A stretch of DNA of 64,000 nucleotides from Acheta domesticus. Lineage: Eukaryota; Arthropoda; Insecta; Orthoptera; Gryllidae. The notes under the pieces are model-generated. The model worked only from the letters and a program-made list of their open reading frames with translations, was not told where the DNA came from and searched no databases. Shown piece after piece: positions 47,485-59,311 of this stretch (position 1 is the stretch's first letter; each line of letters starts with the position of its first letter). The stretch covers positions 104,063,271 to 104,127,270 of the forward strand of contig JAHLJT010008756.1 of assembly GCA_031308135.1 (NCBI GenBank), given 5' to 3'. Made by a program: the position numbers and the translations under genes.

Positions 47485-48050
47485 AGCATCGGCGACTCGA
47501 AATCGTTGCTGATGTATTCGCATTGAAAAAACTCTCTCTGGAGTTTACGGTACTGCGTGTATGCCATTGATTACCTGAATGTTCACCCACACATACACAC
47601 AAAAATATTTTGCGTTAATGTTTAAGGCATTTCTCTGGTATTTTTTCTTACGTGACGTATCTAATTTTTATTTCTGTTAATAAAATTTATCTTTTGAAAA
47701 TTTGTCATAAGGTTGAGTAATTTGACCTTTTAGCTTATTCCGGTTATTGTGTATACCACTGCAATCATTTTACTATGATTATTTGCTGCTCATTTGTCAA
47801 AGAATGACAAACAAACACAGAAGACAACTACTAAAAATAGGATAAAAACATTGGAAATTATAATTTTATAGCTTCCAAAAAACATTTATGAATTAAAATT
47901 TAAAGTTTTGAAATGAAATAACACAACTATGTTTATGTTTTAAAGTTTTTGAAATACACCTATTCAAGTGTCCTTGCCTAGATATAAAAGGAAAAGAAAC
48001 GAATTATTTACTACATGCGATCTACCTTGAAGCCTACTAAATATTCGTGG
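47485..48050. other. AT-rich spacer, no gene seen
   Basis: AT-rich DNA with (CA)n at about 47588-47601. No feature recognised. Confidence 0.5.
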
Positions 48051-48054
48051 AATT

Positions 48055-48205
48055 GAGCCAAACAGCCGGGTAGAAGTTCTCCTCGACGTTGAGGAGGAGC
48101 GCGGAGGTCGAAACGCACGTTACACGCGATCAAACCTGTGACCTCTCCGTAACGAGACGGGAGCTATACAACCGGGACTACCTTCCCAGCTATGTTAGAG
48201 TGGTA
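48055..48205 (-). repeat. tRNA-derived SINE
   Basis: On the minus strand, ATAGCTGGGAAGGTAG (A-box-like) is followed by GGTTTGATCGCG (B-box-like) at tRNA-like spacing, then a tail containing the palindrome CCTCAACGTCGAGG and ending in CTACCCGGCTG. This is an imperfect tRNA fold followed by a non-tRNA tail, as in a SINE. Confidence 0.5.
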
Positions 48206-48900
48206 AAGTGGAACAGCGGTGGCCGGAGGAGGAACGCGTCTTATTGAAATCGCCCGGGCGGCCCGCGGCGGCGGCGGCGGCGGCGGCGGCGCCTGTTCGC
48301 AGGTGGTTCGGCAGCGTCGCTCCCGCGCAGCCGCCGCCGGGCCATTTGCATTTTATTTGGCAATTAGGTAATGGCCCTGTTAGCAGCGCGACAGGCGCGT
48401 CAACAGCGGCGCGCAGCTGCCTGTACGGCGGCGGCGGCGGCGGTGGAGGCGGCGGCGGTGGAGGCGGCAGCGGCGGTGGCTGCGACGGTGACGGAGGCGG
48501 TAGCGATGGCGGTGGCGGTGGCGGTAGCAGCGGCGGTGGCGGTTGGTGGTGGCAGTTGGTGGTGGCAGTTGGTGGTGGCGGTTTGGTGGTGGCGGTTTGG
48601 TGTTGGCGGGGTGGTGGTGGCGGTGTGATGGTGGCGGCGGCTGTGGCAGAAACAGTAGTGGAAGAGATGTGGCGGTGGCGATATGGCAGTGGTGATGGCG
48701 GCGGCGGCTGTGGCAGAAGTCGTGGTGGTGGCGTTGGCGACGGCGGCAGAGGCGGCGGTGGTGGCGACCGCCTCTCGTTGCCCACCGCTCGCTTTGCCGC
48801 GCGCCGCCAGTCTTCCATCACGGGAAAGCAATTGCCGCCCGACGTCGGCGGAGCACAGTGCGCGATATTGTCTATCTAAATGGCCAATTGCCGTCAGCAG
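48206..48900. repeat. GC-rich island 14 with (GGC)n/(GGT)n trinucleotide tracts
   Basis: (GGC)n at about 48266-48291 and long mixed GGCGGT/GGTGGC runs from 48425 to 48770. The period-3 composition makes every frame open: 223 codons of poly-Gly on plus and 208 of Pro/Thr-rich on minus. The flanks 48300-48420 and 48770-48880 are more complex and may be the functional part of a CpG island. Confidence 0.7.
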
Positions 48901-48904
48901 TAGT

Positions 48905-49635
48905 CTTGTTTTCCTTCCTCGTTCTTCACCCCGACCATTAATGGGCACTGCAATTCGGCCAACAATGATTTAATGATGGAATGATTGAAATGACAGTTAT
49001 GATTGCTAAGAATGGCCTTTCACATCACTGCCATCAACACTGGTACGCGAGATTTGATCTAGTAACCCTAGTTCCGCAGTGAACATACCGCCGTAATTGC
49101 ATTCTAAAGTAGTGATCACGAGGTACCCTAATGAGATTCACGGACCAAACGTGGCAGATTTGATCTCGCTCATCAGTGAAGGGATCTTCTTTATACGCCT
49201 AGCATTATTGGAAGGTTTCTGATGGGAAATTGTAGCTTTGCTATACCCATAAATGTTTGATACACGACTGTGTTAAGAAAATTAATAGATAAATCTTAGA
49301 CAAACGTGAGGATCATTCGAATTGAATGACACAAAGTTCGTCATATATCTCTTAAAATGATATGTTCAGTTTATTTTTCAGTTCATTTAGTTTGGCTAAT
49401 ACTTTACCTAACGTTAGAATAACTATAATTTTAATTTCCAAGTATTACGGAGTGTTTAGATTCCAAAAAGACTAATTTTTAATAAATAAAAAATCGTGTT
49501 GTGTACAGGAATCTTAAAGCAGTCGTCGAGATAATATAAAAAATACTAATAATTATATTATTGTTATTATTATTACTATTATTATTCCTATTAAATAGCA
49601 TCGGTAGAAGGAAGTTTACGCTATATTTCCTCTGA
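48905..49635. other. Unique AT-rich spacer with (TTA)n
   Basis: A (TTA/ATT)n run lies at about 49555-49590. No gene seen. Confidence 0.5.
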
Positions 49636-49639
49636 AAGT

Positions 49640-49960
49640 CCCTCCTCTGCTCACTGTGCTGCTACGGCAACACCTCGGCCAGAGCGCTTCATGGCATAGT
49701 TTATGTGAGATCCGGCGGGACCCGGCTCGCCCCTCAAGAGCCGACTTGTTAGGTGTTCCGGCGGGCAGGCTGCCGTCCCTAGAAGCCGGAACTGACAGCC
49801 AGCCCCCTCTTGATTCGCCGGTTTTTTCAAATTCTCTTTGCGGCCGAAGATGATGGAGAGTGGTGTTTGTGGGACGTTAATTGACGCGGCGTTCTGTAAT
49901 TTGAGGTAGCTTAGCCGCCGTCCGAAATGGGTATCCATAAGCAAAGTGATCATCTGTGAA
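49640..49960. promoter_or_regulatory. GC-balanced island 15
   Basis: A moderately GC-rich, non-repetitive block. Frames of 65 (plus) and 114 (minus) codons overlap. It has the complexity of conserved non-coding DNA or a small exon (for example GTGGGACGTTAATTGACGCG near 49870), but nothing identifies it. Confidence 0.25.
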
Positions 49961-50379
49961 ACTTGTATTTGGTAGAGATAAATGAGTAGAACCACTTCTT
50001 CTTTTCACATTTAGAACTTGTGATGCGTCTTGAAATATGAAGCACATTAACGTTCATGATTTTTATCTATTGCCTTAAATAACCTAAGTCCAACCTAGTT
50101 TCGTTAATAACACCGAGAGACTTTGAAAGGTAAATTAAAAAATAATTCTTTGTTAAGTTTTGAGGAATAAAGTGTCTCGCTTTTTTGAAGTATTAACACT
50201 TGCAAATATCGTACAAAACTTTTATCAAATTATTTGAAGAACTGAACTTATCCTTTGTTTCTTGCAATGACCTTTTGTTTTTTAGAGTTATTTTGTACTT
50301 AGTCAAAATATATTTTAGATTTCTACTTACTTACATTTCTTTTTGTTACTAACGCATTAGTCTAATTTTGTTTTTCGAG

Positions 50380-50770
50380 TAATGGGAAAGAGCAGCTGGT
50401 GAATATTTTCGGATATTTCCAAAGGATTCTGTTCTCTAGCCAGAAAGTTTCTCTTGAATTAACCTGCAGATTGGTTGGAAGCAAGAGAGTGGGACGAAAA
50501 CTATGAATAATGCAAGACGCGCATTGCAGGACGTCTCCTGGGTGCACGAACGGGTCTCTCAGAATTTCTGGCACGAGTGGTGAGAAATCATGTTCTCCCT
50601 CTCGGCCGCGGTGCGTGGTTGTGATCCTCGTTAATAGCGCGCCGTAAATCCAGCCGCCTTTATGTAAGGGCGAGAGCTTTAGGGTTTCCTCGCCCGCCTT
50701 TTCGAAGGAGGGACTGGCCCGACACGTGAAAGGTGAACAACTGGCTTTGCTTATCTACTCCACGTTGACA
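50380..50770. promoter_or_regulatory. GC-balanced island 16
   Basis: A complex, non-repetitive patch with TTAATAGCGCGCCGTAAATCC and GCCTTTATGTAAGG at 50630-50670. Its motif style (TTTATG, TTAAT) suits homeodomain binding. The 70-codon minus frame has no domain. Confidence 0.25.
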
Positions 50771-50774
50771 GGCG

Positions 50775-51395
50775 ACATGGGAAATAAGGTGCTTTAGCAA
50801 ACTTTCAGAAATGTTTGATCTTTGAATTATATTGATTGTAGTTCATAAATCGTGGTCTATTGACCACGTCTTGCCATCACTGTTTTCTAGTGCCTTTTAT
50901 TGTTTCATCCTGGATAAGTTTATTAGTTGATTATGCGAGTTCGTAGAAACTTAAAATTATATTGTATATATTCTGAGAACCTTATATTCCTGCCTCTCAA
51001 ATATTAAGTGCCATACATGTGATAAATAGGTAAGTGTAATGGCGTTGCTACTCTAAAAGTAAACGTTTCTCCGCGTTTAAACTCACACATATCTCTTTTA
51101 GATTTTATGCCATTAGCTCGAAACGTCTGACACTTTCCACTTTAAATTATTTATAAACAATGATATTGTCCCTACAATTTACTTTGGATATGATATTAAT
51201 TGATCAGATGATAAATGCGATCGATGAGTTTCATAATAATAATATTAAAATGCACAATGACATTGCATTGTATATAATTCTGTGAAGAGACCAGTGATAC
51301 TTCTAATTTAATATTTACAATAATATTTACAAACTCTTACAAAAATTAAAACAGTGATATATTGCTAATTCATGGCCTAACATTTGTGTCATTTA
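50775..51395. other. AT-rich spacer, no gene seen
   Basis: No feature recognised. Confidence 0.5.
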
Positions 51396-51399
51396 CAAC

Positions 51400-52105
51400 T
51401 AGTGGTGCTAAAACAGCACATAATTTCTCGCCCCTATTTTCATGCAAAATTTACGCGAAAAGTACTCACATTTTCGAAAAATTGTACATGACCTTATTTC
51501 AAAATATATCTTTAAGGAACAGATTGTATGAAGGAAAAAATCTCTATTTTTAATATTTTAGTTGTAGGAAGTCTCCGAATAAATTTTGAACTTCTGCAAT
51601 TTTGGAAAACTCGAGGTTTTTAACGAACATGAGAACTGCGCCATTTTCTTAAACCTCCTTAACACTGTGCTTCAACAAATAATAATAAAAAACGATGGAG
51701 CAATTTTTGTAAAAATTTGGAAAATATTGAATAGGCTTCCCGTAAAGAATCCTCCAAAATTAAAACATCAATTTCAAATTCAAGGGGCCGCGAAGCAGCC
51801 ATCGTAAATCAGCCAGCGAATCGATTGGGGAAAATCATTTTTTTAGAAAATTGGCTGAATGGTTTAGCTGCTAGCGTTGTTCACTGACGGACAGACGGAC
51901 AGTCGTTTTGCCGTCATTCGTTTTTTCGGTATCAAGGACCCACAAAACATGGATTCTGGCTACACCATGTGATAGAGGATTTTTGTTCTAAATTGAGAAA
52001 CTGGATTTATCAACTTTTTCGTTACTGATACGAGTTTTTCTGCCAAAAATTCGCCGTTTTTTTCGCCCAACATTACATAACATTCTCCCTACTCCGTTAC
52101 GAGGA
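51400..52105 (-). mobile_element. Family A repeat, copy 5 (well preserved)
   Basis: The left boundary is CTAGTGGTGCTAAAACAGCAC followed by AATTTCTCGCCCC; the right is TCCGTTACGAGGAAG. Inside, in reverse order to copy 1, are the ATGTACAATTTT counterpart, GGGGCCGCG, AGCTGCTAGCG, the short core GACGGACAGACGGACAG at 51887-51903, the GTTTTTTCGGTATCAAGGACC block and the AACTGGATTTATC block. It is nearly the mirror image of copy 1 and a good family reference. Confidence 0.75.
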
Positions 52106-52109
52106 AGAA

Positions 52110-52840
52110 AAAAATTAATCTTTTTAAACTAATTATGTAATTCATTTTTTTAATTTAATGAATCACTAGCATATTTTTCTGATGTCTTTGAAAATAAAAT
52201 GTATGCATTTTTCATTTTCATATTTTGAAGGAGTTTGTCAGTTTGTTTACGTTACGAAAGAATTATTTATCAAACCGTAATACTGAAGAAAAAAGTTTTG
52301 AAATGTTTCTCGTCAGAGTTGGGAAATACTTTGTTGTAGTCAATATTATAAAGTTGAAGTCAGGTTTCTAGTATAAAACGTAAAAAAACAGGGTTGTCTT
52401 TACTTATGTTCAATCGAAACGTACTTCCTTCTAAATTCGCGTTATGATAATCCCAAAAGATTAAATTCTTGACGAGATGTTATCTATTAATGTGGATATT
52501 TTGGTTATATACCGTTAGAATTAGAGTACTTTTATATAACGTGACATCTCAATTAACTTTTTGGATAAACCGTAAATAATAAGTTAGTAGTGAGAAGTTG
52601 AAAATAAGACTTGAAATGTACTTGGCACAACATCCGCGGCATGAGGTATTTAAATGAATTAGCCAATTAAAATGCAAAAGAAATTACAACTGTAGAAAAA
52701 ATTATCCGTGAAAATTGGTTGTTTGACAGGAGGAAGTAAGTTAGAAGATATAATTTGTCTACAACAACAATTACAGAGAATTTTATAGAACGGAGCTTTA
52801 ACGCGAATTCCAACGACAGGAGAATTTTACGGAATGACAA
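52110..52840. other. AT-rich spacer upstream of BEL pol remnant
   Basis: AT-rich; may contain unrecognisably decayed retrotransposon sequence, because pol similarity begins abruptly near 52960. Confidence 0.45.
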
Positions 52841-52959
52841 GAATTCATGTAAAACACTTTTATTGCTTCTAGACGAGGGAGCTAGTAACCCTAGGACTGC
52901 TTTGAAATTCAGCACAGGTCATTCAGCCAGTTTCAAGAGAAATTGCCAACGCAAACTTC

Positions 52960-54405
52960 CACGCCAACGCCAACGCAAGACTAAGAGAAACGTTGCATCG
53001 AAAATTGCACAAGTATTCGATCCTCTTGGACTTATCAGTCCGTATTAATCAAGGGCAAGATCTTGATGATGGGTAGAGATGGGGAGAGAAGTTGGATTGA
53101 TGGGTAGAGAAGTTGGATTGGGATCAGTTTTACCACCAAAATATTTGAAGTTTTGAAACGATTACTATGCATCTTTGGAGCAACATGATAATATATGCGT
53201 TCCGAGGAATGTGAATCTTGAAAATCTATTAAAGACTTTCAACTTATTAGGATTTAGTAATGCTTCCGAAAAGGCTTTAGGTACTTGTTTTATGCAGTCT
53301 ATAGAACACATCTAGTCTTTGCAGTCTACGTCTCCAATCTGATTTGTGGAAAAGCAAGAGTGGCACCGCTAAAGACTGTCTCATTACCAACGCTTGAATT
53401 GGAAGCAGCTCTTTTATTCGCAAAACTCTTGTTGAAAACCTCTAAACCTTAAGGACATGAAATACATTTAGTGGGACTATGGAGTGATAGCATTGTAGTC
53501 TTGGGATGGATTAATACCGAACCAAGGTTGCTGAAGACATTTATAGTCGGGAAGCGAAGATTATAGAAATTACAAAACATGCTTTATGAAAACATGAATT
53601 ATAGGAAGAGATTCTGCGGTTATTCTATCTAGAGGTTCTGCAGCAGCGGAGCTTAAAAACAAAAGATTTGGTGGAAGGAACCTACATGGTTAAGTTGAGA
53701 GACCTCAGAGTACTCGGAAGAGACAGAGACTGACTTACCTGAATTGAAAACAACAGTGGCATTGATTATAACCTGTACCGACAGCTTTTTAAATAGATTT
53801 TCTTCATTTTTGCAATGCAACAAGAGACTTTAAAGCAGATACGATTGTGCTTAATGAACAAGAAACAACTTCAAAAAAGAAATTCATTAAAATCACTCAG
53901 CTTATTTATCGATGAAGATTGCGATTTTCTGACCTGATAGAAGACAAAGCATCCAATTCTTCTACCTGCACAAAGTTACTGAGATGATCATGAATGAAGA
54001 ACATGAACCCCTTAATCATTGTCCTCCAGAACAGTTATTGCATGCAGTTCGTCAGACGTATTGGCCAATCTCCGGTAGAAGAATAGCTTCTAAAATTGTG
54101 AAACGTAGCCTGATTTCATTTTAATTCTGCAGTTCCAGAAGTACGCATAGGAGACTTATCTGAAAGGAGAATAACAACAGTTATTCGACCATTTGTTACA
54201 ACGGGAATAGTTTACGCAGGATCAATATCGATCAGCGAAAGCCGCAGATGAGAAAAATACATACAAGTAAAACTTAAATTGTAGGATTCACTTGTTGTGC
54301 CACCAAAGCTGTACATTTAGAGCTTGTGTCTGATCCTACAACGGACGCGTTCTTACCAGTATTACAATTCACTGCTAGTCGGTGTTTTTGTATTTGTGTA
54401 AAGGG
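52960..54405 (+). pseudogene. Decayed BEL/Pao pol, part 1 (A17/RNase H region to integrase core)
   Basis: BEL/Pao pol motifs appear in the correct order but in different frames. KRNVASKIAQVFDPLGLISP at about 52985-53040 is the peptidase A17-type motif. LDWDQ lies at about 53112, and FSNASEKALGTCF at about 53252. A KARVAPLKT...LPTLELEAALL segment is at 53350-53430, GLWSDSIVVLGWI at about 53474, and an H2C2-like EHEPLNHCP...LHAVRQTYW segment at 53999-54075. The integrase core phrases VTTGIVYAG (54208-54235) and ATKAVHLELVSDPTTDAFLP (about 54303) follow. Many stops and frameshifts make it dead. It is cut off near 54405 by other elements and resumes at 57313. Confidence 0.85.
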
Positions 54406-54429
54406 AGAACTGTAGCATTTCTGCAACAT

Positions 54430-56230
54430 TCAAATCAAACCCATATGATATTGCAAATACAAGAGTTTTAGCATGTTGAAGCACTGTTGCAGGAATGCTA
54501 CGAACCGGTTAGATTTCTCGGATGATGACGATGTGGCTGATACCACATACGGAATCGAGGTGAATGAATATGTAGACACTGACTATGAACTGAACGGAAA
54601 AGAAGAAATAACTGTAAATAATGAAAATGGGTATTCTGTACTAGCCGGTAGCAATTCAACAGCAAATACAGAACCTGCTCTTGCAAACAAAACCCTGTAC
54701 TTACAAGTTATCGGAATTGTAATAAACCAGCTCGGACAAATGTTGCATGGAAAATAAAAAATGTAGTTAAATGAAAACCAAATAAAATTCAAAAGATCTG
54801 CTGTCCTACGAAGTGAAATTCTTGAACTGGAAACCCCTTTTCGGATTTTTCATATTTGCATCTTTATGAAATAATCAATCTGATAAGGGATCAGACTAAT
54901 TTGTATAGAGAACAGAAATATTCAAATAAGCCAGTGAATGTGACGGAGTATGGAAATACTGAATTTTTTAGGATTAATTTATTATATGCCTATAATTTGA
55001 ATGCCAAATGTAAAAATGTACTGGTCTGAAATGGTTGGTCTGGTATGGTGTACTGGTATGAAATGTACTGGACCAATAAAAGAAACAATGACATCCAAAA
55101 CGTTTGAGCAACTGAGACAACTACTTCACTTCAACGATAATAATAAAAGGATACCATATGTACTTAAAAACTCGGATAGATTATTTAAAATCAGACCTCT
55201 AATTGAAAAATTGAATCAAAGTTTTGAAAAAATCCTCCTAAAGCCCACTAATCGGTTGATGAACAAATGTGTTCGACGAAAGCTCGACGTGTTTGGAAGC
55301 AGTTTCTACCGGACAAACGACACAAATAATAAAATTGTGCTTGTGAGAGGTAATTGGAATATTCCACTAACGCTAAATACGAAACATATTAAAATAAGAA
55401 GTGTTCATAATTTTTTGTACCATTTTTGTAATAATTGTGGTCGCTCATGACCTAGCAGTTCATGTGACCTTAATAAATAAAGAATAATAAAAAACACACC
55501 AGTGGGGATTCAAATTATTTGTTGTCAGTGGAGTCAGTGTCTTTGCTTATAAATTTGAGGTTTACAGTGGGCAAGAGAATAAGTGTGCTAATGGAAAACC
55601 TCAACTGGGTGCTTCTTCAAATGTAGTTCTGCGACTTACACGGGTTGTGCCATCAAATGAAAACTACAGTGGGTTTTTTGACAATTATTACACGTCTTTG
55701 CCATTGATTATTTATCAAATCGAGGTATTTTCTGCTTAGAGACCATTAGAAGAAATCCTATCGTATTCCCAATTGTAAGTTACCTGGGGAGAAAAAATTC
55801 AAAAGGGAACCCCGGGTTTCATCTGTCGAGCATGTTGACTATCATAAGGGGCTAGATGTAACTGTGGTGGCTTGGGGAGATAACAAAATGGTTACATTAG
55901 CCTCCAACTTTCCAGGCAATAGTCCTACATCTTCTGTTAGAAAATACGACAGATCAAAGAAACAGAACATCATATTTGAGCGACCATTTGTCGTTGCAGA
56001 GTATAACCGACACATGGGGGGAGTTGATTTACTAGATTGCTTAATGGGGCACTACAAAGTCGATCTGTGCAGCAAACGATGGTACCTAATATTATTTTAT
56101 CACTTTATTGACCTGACAATGTACAATTCATGGCTTTTGTATCGAAGAATTCATGCTGAAGCTAAAAGATCTGGAAGATTCATGCTGGAGCTAAAAGATC
56201 ACCTCTGCTGACTTCATAGTAGAAATAGCA
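54430..56230 (+). pseudogene. piggyBac (DDE_Tnp_1_7) transposase pseudogene
   Basis: The parts of a piggyBac transposase are collinear but broken by stops, at least one frameshift and an insertion. An acidic N-terminus (FSDDDDVADTTYG, about 54515) is followed by MYWSE (about 55017), QLLHFNDN (about 55117) and RLFKIRPLIEKLN (about 55179). The first catalytic-Asp motif SVDEQM at 55252-55269 is shifted out of frame. WGFKLF follows at about 55503. The second Asp lies in FFDNYYTSLP at 55674-55703, and the third in MGGVDLLD at 56014-56037, followed by KRWYLILFYHFIDLTMYNSW. The encoded enzyme would have cut and pasted TTAA-flanked elements. The right TTAA terminus is at 56726; the left end was not found. 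Confidence 0.9.
55325..55492. mobile_element. Small insertion inside the piggyBac pseudogene
   Basis: Similarity to piggyBac transposase stops after the LPDKRHK-like segment (to 55326) and resumes at about 55497 with HQWGFKLF, leaving about 165-170 bp that do not belong. AATAATAAAA occurs at both edges (55325-55334 and 55483-55492), consistent with a 10-bp target duplication, although the sequence is AT-rich and chance is possible. The insert is unclassified. Confidence 0.5.
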
Positions 56231-56713
56231 GAAAAAAATATATAAGTACCAAACAAAAGACAGAGAGAATAAAAGGAAGTCTGAACTAGAAAATGCAATT
56301 CAAGAAAAGAAGAAAAAGGATTCCTGCTCAACATATGCCTCCTAAAGGTGTACGCAAAGATCAATGTGGACACTGGCATGAAAGGGCAGAAAAAATAATA
56401 AAATGCAAGTATCCAAACTAGAAAAAGTTCACCCAAACTGTGTGAGAAAACTGGGGGTTGGATCGTGTTACAATAGAACTAACAATTGTTTTAAGACAGT
56501 TCATTTAAATTAATTATATATGGCTAGTGTATAACAATTGCTTACTGGTGTTACTCTAAATGACTCTGTTTCAGATATGCAACATGTCTTTTTATGTCAA
56601 AATAAAGCAAATTTCCAAAATATGATTTTTTTTCTTATTTTTCCTGATAAATGTAAGGTATTTCAATTTCATTACCATTCAAATAATAAAAAAATTCCCC
56701 ATAAAAGAACTTT

Positions 56714-56729
56714 CTCCATAAAGGGTTAA
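56714..56729 (-). repeat. piggyBac right terminus with TTAA
   Basis: Read inward (minus strand) it is TTAACCCTTTATGGAG, the TTAA-CCCTTT form typical of piggyBac-superfamily ends. It lies about 500 bp after the transposase remnant, in the expected position. Confidence 0.65.
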
Positions 56730-57312
56730 GAAACAGATTTCAATAAGGGAAAAATCTCTTCCTTCATAATTGTAGTTGTAAGAAGACGCAGTAAAATTTT
56801 GAATTTTTGCAATTTTCGAAAAATTAGAGTTTTAGCGAAAATGACATATACACCATTCTCTTAAACGTACTTTACACAATCTAACAACAAACATTAATCA
56901 AAAACGATGGAGTCATTTTTTTAAAATTTGAATGTCCCGAGGGCCTCATGTAGAGTACCCGCAAAATGATAATATGAATTTCAAATTCAAGGGGCTGTGA
57001 CAACAGCCAGATTGTTTGGGAAATGTCAAGTTTGGAGAAAATCGGCTCAAATGTTTAGCCGGTAGTATTATTTACAGACGGACAGATGGACGGACGGACA
57101 GACGTTTTGCCGTCATTCGATATTTCGATATCAATCAAGCGACCCCCAAAACATGCATTCTGGCTACACCACGTGATATAGAATTTTTTCTTAATTTAGC
57201 AATTGGATTTATGAACATTTCCGTTACCTGGGTCCCATAATAAGAGTTTTTCTGCTCAAAATTCGCCATTTTTTCGCGCAGCATTACATAACTTTCTTCG
57301 TGGCGAGAAAGT
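56730..57312 (-). mobile_element. Family A repeat, copy 6 (truncated by piggyBac)
   Basis: From GAAACAGATTTC (56730) onward this matches copy 5 from its GGAACAGATTG point, through the core GGACAGATGGACGGACGG at 57079-57096, to the terminal GGCGAGAAAGT at 57302-57312. In copy 5 the equivalent point is CTTTAAGGAACAG, which contains TTAA, so the piggyBac element inserted at this TTAA and the rest of the family A copy is missing on the far side. Confidence 0.75.
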
Positions 57313-57609
57313 GAAAACGCAAGGACACCTTTTAACTTTTGAAGAAACTTATACCATTTTATGTGACATTGAAGCAGCACTGAATTCACATCCTCTAACA
57401 TTCTTACCAAGTGATCCAAACGACTTTCAAGGTCTAACCCCGCTCATTTTTTTATTGGTGCCTCACTAGAGCAGCCCCGCCATTAGAGTGGCCAAAGTGC
57501 AGCGTGATAAATATTCGTCAGGTCAAGACGGCGAAAAGATGGTCGTTACTATTCGAACAACTACTGGGGCATTTATCAGAAGTATAAAAATACTTTTCTA
57601 CTTATAGAT
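57313..57609 (+). pseudogene. Decayed BEL/Pao pol, part 2 (integrase end and C-terminal domain)
   Basis: The frame LTFEETYTILCDIEAALNSH with PLTFLPSDPNDFQGLTPLIF (about 57325-57450) matches the end of BEL integrase. After a stop at about 57467, DGEKMVVTIRTTTGAFIRSI (57526-57585) fits the BEL C-terminal DUF5641 pattern. It is in the same orientation as part 1 and directly abuts the end of the family A insertion, so the two parts were one element. Confidence 0.8.
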
Positions 57610-57614
57610 GATGA

Positions 57615-58290
57615 AGGCAGCAAGAAAGCATAATATATATTCATGTAATTATTTCATTTATTGGTTTAACTGTTTAGATTATATGTTATTATTGTGTTAT
57701 TCAATTGGGTAAAAGATAAAACAGTTGAAAGAATACCTTTCAATAGGGGCAGAATGTTATAATTTATCTTGGAATGAATGTACTGCACGTGGCATTGACG
57801 GTTGCCAAGACGTTGTTGTTCTTTGTGGTATGGAGTCGAAATCTCGATAAATGTCACATATTTTAAATGCCATCCTTCATTATTTAACATATTCTTTTGA
57901 AAAGTTAATTTCTTTCGAAATGTCATTTGTTCGAGTAGATATACTGCATTGGAATGGGATGCGATTGATATGTGCTAATTGTTTTGAATAAATTGAGTAA
58001 GATTACAAAACTGGAGGTGCTCAATAGCATATACTTTCTCGCATTATTGCAAATAGTTACGTAAAATTGAAATATTGTTATTTATGCCATACTAAAAACT
58101 CATTTATAACTTGATTAAGTCCAATTCCACCAATTCAGACGAAGCACCCGAGGTGCATTTCTGCGTTTTATTTCGATAGCCAGGAACAGTAGTCATTTAT
58201 AGCTTTTACAAATCAAACAAATATGAATAAATTTATCTAATACAGTAGTTGAAGTACATTATACAGAAAATAAAGAAAAATATTTCATCC
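57615..58290. other. AT-rich region, possible BEL 3' sequence and a family A end fragment
   Basis: The 3' LTR of the dead BEL element may lie here but was not recognised. At 58010-58050 AGGTGCTCAATAGCATATAC followed by TTTCTCGC resembles the outer end of family A. Confidence 0.35.
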
Positions 58291-58304
58291 AAGATTGCCT
58301 TGAG

Positions 58305-58430
58305 TACACCGCCGAAACGTTGGCACAGGCCGAAACTTTAACACCTGTGCCTAGGAGCGGCATATCCTGGACAGACAAGTAGATACTGGCTCCGACCGTA
58401 AATACCAACGCTCACAATTCAAGATATTTT
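58305..58430 (+). repeat. Relative of the 46-kb hairpin element
   Basis: GCCGAAACGTTGGCAC, then AGGCCGAAACTTTAACACCTGTGCC, GGACAGACAAGTAGATACTGGC, TCCGACCG and ACGCTCACAA align with the right arm and tail of the 45975-46236 element. CGAAACGTTGGCACAGG and its following sequence form a weak hairpin with AACACCTGTGCC. Confidence 0.6.
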
Positions 58431-58806
58431 CATCGGATTTCATCTCTGAGGATCTCCCTTAATATCGCTATTGTTGCTATTACTTGGATTACAATTTAAA
58501 AGATTCTAGGCTTGACAGCCATTGAGACGCTAGATCTCCAACGGCTACTTCCTACCGCGTAAATCCCAACCTTAGGAAAACACACAACCAGGAAGTTCCT
58601 TCCATGAGAAAATGGTCTATGTGTATTAATATATAGTCAGGGAGCGTAGCGTTTGTACGTGGAACATTCTGGAAGTACTGAACTTATCGATAGCACTCAA
58701 AGATCTGGAGTGCTATACACCATAAACGTAACATGGATGATGTTCCGCCATAAACGTTAACATTTATAAGCGTTTTACATCTGCCATTGCTTCAGAGATA
58801 TGCGGT

Positions 58807-58835
58807 TAATGTGAGTAGTTTAGCTACTCACATTA
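58807..58835. repeat. Short perfect hairpin
   Basis: TAATGTGAGTAG, loop TTTAG, then CTACTCACATTA. There is no U-run to suggest a terminator and the context is eukaryotic; probably a repeat junction or transposon end. Confidence 0.6.
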
Positions 58836-58839
58836 TGGT

Positions 58840-59300
58840 GTGAAAACTCCTCTAGGGAGTCCTTAGATACAGAGAGTAGCGCAACCATCGCGATACTATC
58901 CTCTCATAAGATAGTCCCTCCAGGTATAATACGAGAATTGAGGAGAAATAATAACAATTAAAGGCATTGTGGTGACTTTCGATTATATAAATTTTTTTCG
59001 CATAGATGGATAGTTCTAACATGCACAGAACCTCACAAAACTCTCCTGGCAATTGGATAAAAAATGGCGGAATCGCTCTTGCCAAGGAATGCGCTACTCT
59101 TTTCATCACGATTCTACTGATCGATATCTGCAACTACGTTTATCAAATATAGCTGCCTCCAAGATGCCTCGACATCGCGAGGTGGACGTGGAGGTGAGAG
59201 GGAAATGGGCGTGATAGAGGGGCTTGGGGGGATACAAATTTAATTATTTTCATTTTACACTATGCTCTATTTCTGTGTAACAGATTATTGCGATAAATAA
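58840..59300. other. Spacer, no gene seen
   Basis: A 93-codon minus-strand frame (58852-59133) has no recognised domain. Confidence 0.45.
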
Positions 59301-59311
59301 ATGTTTGGGCA

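Noticed and set aside
46914..47567. A 217-codon minus-strand frame opposite a 195-codon plus-strand frame
   Set aside because: Both are open over the same GC-rich DNA and neither shows a recognisable domain; not enough to call a gene.
48195..48948. Poly-Gly/Ala and Pro/Thr-rich frames of 182-223 codons
   Set aside because: Trinucleotide repeats leave all frames open; composition is low complexity with no domain.
58807..58835. Hairpin as a transcription terminator
   Set aside because: Eukaryotic context, no U-run, and no gene upstream.
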